Source: Fistularia commersonii
Lineage: Eukaryota; Chordata; Actinopteri; Syngnathiformes; Fistulariidae
Direction of reading: 5' to 3'
DNA length: 64,000 nt
Assembly: GCA_037954325.1 (NCBI GenBank)
Contig: JBBMNZ010000003.1
Location: 6,461,965 to 6,525,964 of the forward strand
Part shown: positions 56,601 to 64,000 of the stretch, in pieces
Numbering within the stretch: position 1 is the stretch's first letter
How the letters are laid out: every line of letters begins with the position of its first letter
The notes under the pieces: generated by a model
What the model saw: the letters and a program-made list of their open reading frames with translations, nothing else
What the model was told of the DNA's origin: nothing
The model's database searches: none
Made by a program: the position numbers and the translations under genes

Positions 56601-59600
56601 ACAGCCACCTGGTGCCAGTGTACGACGTGGAACCTCTGGAGAAGATCACTGACGCTTACCTTGACCAGTACTTGTGGTACGAGGCAGACAAGAGACGCCT
56701 TTTCCCACCTTGGATCAAACCAGCTGACACTGAACCGCCGCCTCTGCTGGTGTACAAGTGGTGCCAAGGTCAGGGTTTCTCATAATGGCCAAAATGTTAA
56801 TAACTGTTTTGCTTTTCCAACAGGTGTGACATTTGTTGAGATCATCATATCACATTTGTTGTTTCTAAATGCAATTGTCCTAATTTGTAATCTGTCTACT
56901 TTTTTTACAGGCATTAATAACTTGCAGGATGTGTGGGAAACGGCAGAGGGAGAATGCAATGTGATGCTGGAGTCGCGCTATGAGAAGATGTACGAGAAGA
57001 TCGATCTCACTCTGCTCAACAGGCTTCTGCGTCTTATTGTTGACCATAACATTGCTGACTACATGACCGCCAAGAACAACGTGGTCATCAACTACAAGGT
57101 AGATATTTAATTCTTTGCATACCAAGGGACTCTCATACTAGGCATTTCAATTGTTAATACATTTGTATGTGTTATCTTATATTTTGATTATTGTGTAAAG
57201 TTACGTCTCATTTTTGTTTTTCTAGGACATGAACCATACAAACTCATATGGCATCATCAGGGGGCTCCAGTTTGCCTCGTTCATTGTCCAGTACTATGGC
57301 CTGGTGATGGACCTGCTTGTGCTGGGCCTTCACCGAGCAAGTGAGATGGCTGGTCCGCCACAGATGCCCAATGACTTCCTCAGTTTCCAAGACACAGCCA
57401 CAGAGAGCGCTCATCCGATTCGGCTGTACTGTCGCTACATTGACCGCATTCACATCTTCTTCAGGTTGGACTGAGCCTTCAAAAATCAGTAGTCCTTCTG
57501 TTTAATGCCTTTTTTTATGTGGTGGTTCCTTGAAGCAAAACTGGACTGTAAAATGGGATTCAACATATTTGTTTTATCTTTAAATACACCCACTAGGTTC
57601 TCTGCTGATGAAGCCAGGGACCTCATTCAGAGATATCTGACAGAGCATCCAGACCCCAACAATGAGAATATCGTGGGTTATAATAACAAGAAGTGCTGGC
57701 CTCGCGATGCTCGCATGAGACTGATGAAGCACGATGTCAACCTGTAAGCCTTCTCTAGACCTTCTTCTTTCCGTCACTTATTTTTCTAATTTTATAGGTT
57801 TAACTTTCAAACTAATGTTCCCAAAACTATTTTTTTCTAGTGGGCGTGCAGTCTTCTGGGACATCAAGAACCGTCTGCCGAGGTCCGTGACCACAGTCCA
57901 GTGGGAGAACAGCTTTGTGTCAGTTTATAGCAAAGACAACCCCAACCTGCTCTTTAACATGTGCGGCTTTGAGTGCCGCATCCTGCCCAAGTGTCGCACC
58001 AGCTATGAGGAGTTCACTCATAAAGATGGTGTCTGGAATCTGCAGAACGAGGTGATCAATCAATGCACAGTGTGACAAGAAGCAATGCTAGTAATCTTTT
58101 ACAACATACAGGTGTCAAAGCTCGCAAAAGTGCATTTCTGTCAGTTTATACAGTTAATTTTTTTTTTAATTGTATTTGTCACCTGTAGGTAACCAAAGAG
58201 AGGACAGCGCAATGTTTCTTGCGTGTCGACGATGAATCAATGCAGCGTTTCCACAACAGAGTGCGTCAGATTCTGATGGCCTCTGGTTCAACAACATTCA
58301 CTAAGGTTGGTAGACGACATATGTGTAAATGTTGAGTTAAGAAGTACAGTTTGATTCATAATAATCTCGTTCTTGATTTGAAATATTTCCTTTTGCTAAT
58401 TCCAGATTGTGAATAAATGGAACACTGCTCTGATTGGCCTTATGACATACTTCCGTGAAGCAGTCGTCAATACACAGGAGCTGCTGGATCTGCTGGTCAA
58501 GTGTGAGAACAAGATCCAAACACGTATCAAGATTGGTCTCAATTCCAAAATGCCCAGTCGCTTTCCACCTGTAGTCTTCTACACCCCCAAAGAGCTTGGC
58601 GGTCTCGGCATGCTGTCGATGGGCCATGTTCTGATTCCACAGTCAGACCTCAGGTAAGTTGTCACACAGATTTGACTCCATATTGTCAGTACATTATCTT
58701 TCAAACTGGTCTAAAATGTATATCCCTCTTCACCAGGTGGTCCAAACAGACAGATGTGGGCATTACCCACTTCAGGTCTGGAATGAGTCATGAAGAAGAC
58801 CAGCTGATTCCTAACCTGTATCGTTACATTCAGCCGTGGGAGAGTGAGTTCATAGACTCCCAGAGGGTCTGGGCTGAGTATGCCCTTAAGAGACAAGAGG
58901 CCATTGCACAGAACAGGTGGGGCCTTAAAATATATATATATACCATTGTTGGTGTTTGTTTTAGACAAAACAACACTGATCATGCATGAGATCTGCTGCC
59001 CTAACCTTGAGTAGCCTTTTCTTCGAAAACAAGACAAGACCAAAAGCAATGTATTCTGTTGTCAGGCGACTGACTCTGGAGGACTTGGAGGACTCATGGG
59101 ACAGAGGAATTCCACGTATCAACACACTTTTCCAGAAGGACAGACATACTCTTGCTTATGATAAAGGCTGGAGGGTCAGGACAGATTTTAAACAGTACCA
59201 GGTATGATGGAGAAATGTGTTGCACAATGTTCACCCACAAAGATCTCTTCTCAAGTAGAGAACCCCAACACCTGACACAAGTTTTGACTATACTAGCATT
59301 TGCATGTGAAATAATACTGATATGAAACATGACATGAAACCATATATTGTTATGCCTTTAATTAAATTGATTTAATTGTGAAATGCAGGTACTGAAGCAG
59401 AATCCATTCTGGTGGACTCACCAGAGGCATGATGGCAAACTGTGGAACTTGAACAATTACCGCACAGACATGATCCAGGCTCTTGGTGGTGTTGAAGGAA
59501 TCTTGGAACACACACTCTTCAAAGGCACCTACTTCCCCACCTGGGAAGGTCTCTTCTGGTGAGATTATTTGACAGATTTCTAAAAATTTGTTACTTTTCA

Positions 59601-62600
59601 AGAAAACACGACAAAAGGATTTGTAATTCAATTGCTATTATTTAGTTTCATTGTAAAGGGGTGGAAGTCCCTGATCTAATTTCTACTTTTTCACTGGGGA
59701 TTTTTTTTTTAAACTTGTGCCATTAGGGAAAAGGCAAGTGGCTTTGAGGAGTCCATGAAGTGGAAAAAGCTGACCAACGCCCAGAGGTCTGGTCTCAATC
59801 AAATCCCCAATCGTCGCTTCACACTTTGGTGGTCACCCACCATCAACAGAGCCAATGTGAGACCTTTTAGACTGGAAAAATAAAATTCTGTTTTAGATTT
59901 TTTTTGGCCTTTCAGAAAGGCATCAAGCAAATGTAACCATTCTCTTCGTGTCTCCAGGTATATGTTGGTTTCCAAGTGCAGCTGGACTTGACAGGAATCT
60001 TCATGCATGGCAAGATCCCCACGTTGAAGATCTCCCTCATTCAGATCTTTAGAGCTCACTTGTGGCAGAAGATCCACGAGAGCATTGTCATGGATCTTTG
60101 TCAGGTACCCCTCACCTACTTTTCTCTGGCATGGACTGCTTCCCAACTGCACAACAGGACATGAAACACAAGAGTTCTGTTTAAATAAATATTATGTTTT
60201 GTTTGTCAGGTATTTGACCAGGAGCTGGATGCTCTCGAGATCGAGACTGTGCAAAAAGAGACCATCCACCCCAGGAAGTCGTATAAGATGAACTCTTCCT
60301 GTGCAGACATCCTCCTCTTTGCGTCATACAAGTGGAATGTCTCTCGACCATCCCTCCTTGCTGACTCAAAGTATGACTTTTAACTGCCATAAAAGTAGTT
60401 ACTGAATATATTCAAAACTTTATGAAAGCAGTTTTTAGGAATGGGCTAAAAATCTCATCGTGCACCTTCTCCCCCAGGGATGTAATGGACAGTACCACCA
60501 CACAGAAGTACTGGATTGACATTCAGTTGCGCTGGGGTGACTATGACTCCCATGACATTGAGCGCTACGCCAGGGCAAAGTTCTTAGACTACACCACCGA
60601 CAACATGAGTATCTACCCATCCCCCACAGGGGTGCTCATTGCCATTGACCTGGCTTACAACCTCCACAGGTATAAATTGCCAAAAGAATGTGAATTAGTT
60701 AAGTCAAAATGTATAGGTTTTCTAGCAGGTTGAAATGCTTATACGGTAAATTTTGTAATCTTGTTGTATGTTTTGCGTTAACCTATCAGATTTTGACATG
60801 TGCCTCCTAACTTGTTTTCCATTAACATGACAAGCCCTCACACGAACATGAGAATGTACAGTAACTCATCTCCTCCCACAGTGCATATGGGAACTGGTTC
60901 CCTGGAAGCAAGCCTCTAATCCAGCAGGCCATGGCAAAGATCATGAAGGCCAACCCTGCTCTCTATGTGCTGAGGGAGCGAATCCGCAAAGGCCTGCAGT
61001 TGTACTCTTCAGAGCCTACTGAGCCATACCTGTCGTCTCAGAACTATGGTGAACTCTTCTCCAACCAGATCATCTGGTTTGTGGATGACACAAATGTGTA
61101 CAGAGTCACCATCCACAAGGTGAGGAATTTCCACTTATTTGGTTCAGATGGCTCTTAAGTAAATGTTGGTAACCACAATTGCTTGAATTTAGTCATGTTT
61201 TGTTTTTTTCACCTGTTTCATTAGACCTTTGAGGGTAACTTAACCACGAAGCCCATCAATGGAGCCATTTTCATCTTCAACCCCAGGACTGGTCAGCTCT
61301 TCCTGAAGATCATTCACACATCTGTTTGGGCTGGACAGAAACGTCTGGGACAAGTATGACTGCTCAGTTCTAAACATTTCCATTGTAGATTTGATTATTG
61401 TGTAGTTGGATTGCTATTTTTACCAATTTCCAATTCAGTTTTGAACGTGTCTTTACACGGGTCTTCCTTTTTTTTTTTACCTTTGTAGCTGGCAAAATGG
61501 AAGACTGCTGAAGAAGTAGCTGCCTTGATCCGTTCTCTCCCAGTGGAAGAGCAGCCAAAACAGATCATTGTAACAAGAAAGGGTATGCTGGACCCACTGG
61601 AGGTGAGACTCTTAAGATGAAGAATTACTGCAGTCAGAATGAGCGCTTAACTGTTTTTCAAAGCAATCCATATTGCATTGCATACATATTTGAGTGTTCA
61701 CAAACACTAATATAATCTTTTTCTCTCTTTAGGTGCACTTGCTTGACTTCCCCAACATTGTGATTAAGGGTTCTGAGTTGCAGCTGCCCTTCCAAGCCTG
61801 TTTGAAGGTGGAGAAGTTCGGAGATCTAATCCTGAAGGCAACAGAGCCTCAGATGGTGCTCTTCAACCTCTATGACGACTGGCTGAAGACTATCTCGTCT
61901 TACACAGTGAGTGTCATCACAATAATATCTACAATATTGATTTCTTTGTACTGAATCTATTGATTTGTTAAAAGTTGAAGTCTAGTGGTAGATTTAAAAA
62001 AAAAAAAAAAAAAAAAACAATGACAAAAAACATCTTTAATGTGTTAAGTAATTGTCTGGCCAACCTGACGTCATTAACTTCAACCCTACTTATTCCCCCA
62101 TGTAATTAGTGCGTTTGGTCTGCTCTCTTAATAGGCCTTCTCTCGACTCATCCTGATTCTGAGAGCTCTTCATGTCAACAATGACCGAGCCAAGGTAATC
62201 CTGAAACCTGATAAGACAACCATCACTGAGCCCCATCACATCTGGCCAACTCTCACTGATGAAGAGTGGATCAAGGTTGAAGTGCAGCTGAAAGATCTCA
62301 TTCTGGCTGACTATGGCAAAAAGAACAAGTAAGTATTATATCATGACTAAATTTCAGGAGTGAGGTGATACAAGTGTGGTTCAATCAAGAAATTCCCATT
62401 GGGGATAAGAAAAGTATTTCTATCTTTGCTGCACTGAGCATGTTTGTCCTCTTTCTCTAGTGTGAACGTGGCATCACTGACCCAGTCAGAAATTCGTGAC
62501 ATCATCCTGGGAATGGAGATCTCAGCACCCTCGCAGCAGAGGCAGCAGATTGCAGAGATCGAGAAGCAGACTAAAGAGCAATCACAGCTCACCGCCACAC

Positions 62601-64000
62601 AGACTCGCACTGTTAACAAACATGGAGATGAGATAATAACCTCTACTACCTCCAACTATGAAACACAGACATTCTCCTCCAAGACAGAATGGAGGGTCAG
62701 GTATGCAGAATCATACAAGTACCATTGGGGAATTTTCATGTTTTTTTGTTTCATAACGTTAAAGCAGTCAGAGGATGAAAGTGGTTTATTAGATTATTAC
62801 TATAACAACACAAGGTCCTCCTGCGTTAGTTCTAATTTCCTCCGAGAAAGTTTTGATAGGGTTGTGTTTCTACTCTCAGGGCCATATCTGCTGCCAACCT
62901 CCATCTCCGGACAAACCACATCTATGTGTCATCTGATGACATCAAGGAGACTGGCTATACTTACATTCTGCCCAAAAATGTCCTGAAAAAGTTCATCTGC
63001 ATTTCAGACCTAAGAGCACAGGTGGGTTTGAGACTCCTGTACTGTACTACACTGGACAGTGTGTAAAGATGATCAGCCAAATTAATACAGTAATGCGTAC
63101 TCTTGACATCTGTGAAGGATGGAAATTTGTCATGCTTGTGCAAAGTAAATGGGTCTGTAGACATGAAGCATTGTTATTGTTGGTCCAGATTGCAGGCTAC
63201 TTGTACGGCACCAGCCCACCTGACAACCCCCAGGTGAAGGAGATCCGTTGTATTGTCATGGTTCCACAATGGGGGACACACCAGACAGTCCACCTGCCCA
63301 ACCAGCTTCCAGGGCATGAATACCTTAAAGTAAGAGACTGTTAATGGGCTTCTTGATGACTGGGTACTTTGGTCTTCCTACATCATAGCAAACCTAATGG
63401 AATAAATGATTTTTCTCATTCCTATTAGGAAATGGAGCCTCTTGGCTGGATCCACACACAGCCTAATGAGTCTCCTCAGCTGTCCCCCCAGGATGTCACA
63501 ACCCATGCCAAAATCATGGCTGATAATCCTTCTTGGGATGGAGAGAAGACCATCATCATCACTTGCAGGTAGATGTCCCAATAAAATGAGTCAGCGTAGT
63601 TGAATACAGAACAGCTGGTCACACCAGATAAAGTTCCAGGTTGACATTGGTCCCAAGCCGGTTAAATTTCTGTGATTTAAAATATTTCACATCTATACAT
63701 GACTGTGATTCGCAGTGTCTACAGAAAGAATGAAGTATTGCTGAATCTGAAATTGCCTGAGTCATGTGATATGTAAATGGGTTAAAAAAAAAATTACATG
63801 ACCAATATGACATCACAGATTTGCCTTTGGTTTCCTGCATGAATATCTATTACTGATTCTAATCTAGTTAATCTCAAAGATCTGTAAATGAGGTCATGCT
63901 TAGCTAAAATTATGTATCACCATCTGTGCTTTAGCTTCATTCTGGAGAATATAGATGCCACAACAGCTTTTTCGCTAAGGAGATCCTCGTAGTTGTATTT
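50679..64000 (+). CDS. prpf8: Pre-mRNA-processing-splicing factor 8 (U5 snRNP), 3' end outside window
   Basis: Prp8 is the core scaffold of the spliceosome active site, contacting U5/U6 snRNA and both splice sites. Forty coding exons join with consistent phases: 50679-50796, 50881-51049, 51474-51638, 51767-51985, 52069-52281, 52473-52598, 52815-52920, 53219-53409, 53540-53659, 53787-53976, 54153-54272, 54420-54554, 54750-54879, 54994-55190, 55407-55613, 56028-56191, 56305-56431, 56576-56768, 56911-57098, 57226-57464, 57597-57743, 57841-58051, 58189-58305, 58406-58653, 58737-58916, 59066-59201, 59389-59558, 59727-59856, 59958-60104, 60210-60370, 60478-60669, 60882-61119, 61225-61353, 61489-61602, 61733-61906, 62135-62328, 62461-62700, 62880-63021, 63189-63329, 63429-63568. 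This gives 2222 residues; human PRPF8 has 2335. The order is the variable N-terminus, PRO8NT, PROCN, RRM-like, U5 and U6 snRNA-binding regions, the RNase H-like domain IV, and the start of the Jab1/MPN domain. The final exon(s), from about 'SFTPGSC' onward, lie beyond 64000. Confidence 0.97.
61996..62017. repeat. Poly-A tract in prpf8 intron
   Basis: A homopolymer A run between the exons ending at 61906 and starting at 62135. Confidence 0.8.
63569..64000 (+). other. Start of prpf8 intron 40 (runs off the window)
   Basis: The exon ending at 63568 has donor GTAGAT and leaves in phase 2. The remaining 432 bases contain no segment encoding the expected next residues of the Jab1/MPN domain. The 'tttagcttcatt' at about 63931 gives Ser-Phe but then diverges and hits a stop, so it is not taken as an exon. 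Confidence 0.7.

Noticed and set aside
63931..63957. Possible next prpf8 exon beginning after 'gctttag' (Ser-Phe...)
   Set aside because: After Ser-Phe the translation does not match the highly conserved Jab1/MPN sequence and meets a stop within a few codons.
1..64000. CRISPR arrays, bacterial operons, prophage, tRNA or rRNA genes
   Set aside because: No regularly spaced identical repeats and no full tRNA cloverleaf or rRNA sequence seen; the only tRNA-like segments are degraded SINE heads.

Overview
This is vertebrate nuclear DNA, most likely from a ray-finned (teleost) fish. It has many short exons with GT-AG introns, AT-rich introns, long CA/GT microsatellites, and dispersed repeats of kinds common in fish: a tRNA-headed SINE-like family, hAT-type MITEs and a decayed LINE. 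There are no operons, CRISPR arrays or bacterial features. Four genes can be supported by splicing exons in frame from the sequence.

(1) 4012-13414, plus strand: pou2af1 (OCA-B/BOB.1/OBF-1), a POU-domain coactivator. It has a 16-nt first coding exon, an OCA-peptide exon, and two larger exons with the tyrosine/proline-rich activation region. One small exon is not located. (2) 27839-35600, plus strand: an atypical nuclear IkB of the NFKBIZ/NFKBID (IkB-zeta/IkBNS) type. It carries an N-terminal OCA-type peptide and four ankyrin repeats; the expected C-terminal ankyrin repeats are not found in the following 9.5 kb. (3) 45070-48831, minus strand: as3mt, arsenite methyltransferase, complete in ten exons (369 aa), with the four conserved cysteines and the SAM-binding glycine motif. 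(4) 50679 to the right edge, plus strand: prpf8, the core U5 snRNP protein. Forty coding exons are resolved (2222 residues), and the last part of the Jab1/MPN domain lies beyond the window.

Layout: 1-3.9 kb, upstream intergenic DNA with repeats; 4-13.7 kb, pou2af1; 13.7-27.5 kb, intergenic, with microsatellites and repeat remnants; 27.5-35.6 kb, the IkB-like gene; 35.6-45 kb, gene-free and repeat-rich (a MITE with a target-site duplication, two SINE-like copies, a LINE fragment); 45-48.9 kb, as3mt; 48.9-50.6 kb, a divergent promoter interval with a 5' noncoding prpf8 exon; 50.7-64 kb, prpf8.

The most interesting point is the pair of neighbouring same-strand genes that both encode an OCA peptide. 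In both, the peptide sits on an exon with the same splice phases (enters in phase 1, leaves in phase 0). In the IkB-like gene the next exon is a mini-exon running from phase 0 to phase 1, which is also what the unlocated pou2af1 exon must be. This suggests exon-level common ancestry of an Oct-binding coactivator and a nuclear IkB, and possibly joint regulation of lymphoid or epithelial transcription. as3mt (arsenic detoxification) and prpf8 (splicing) are functionally unrelated neighbours.
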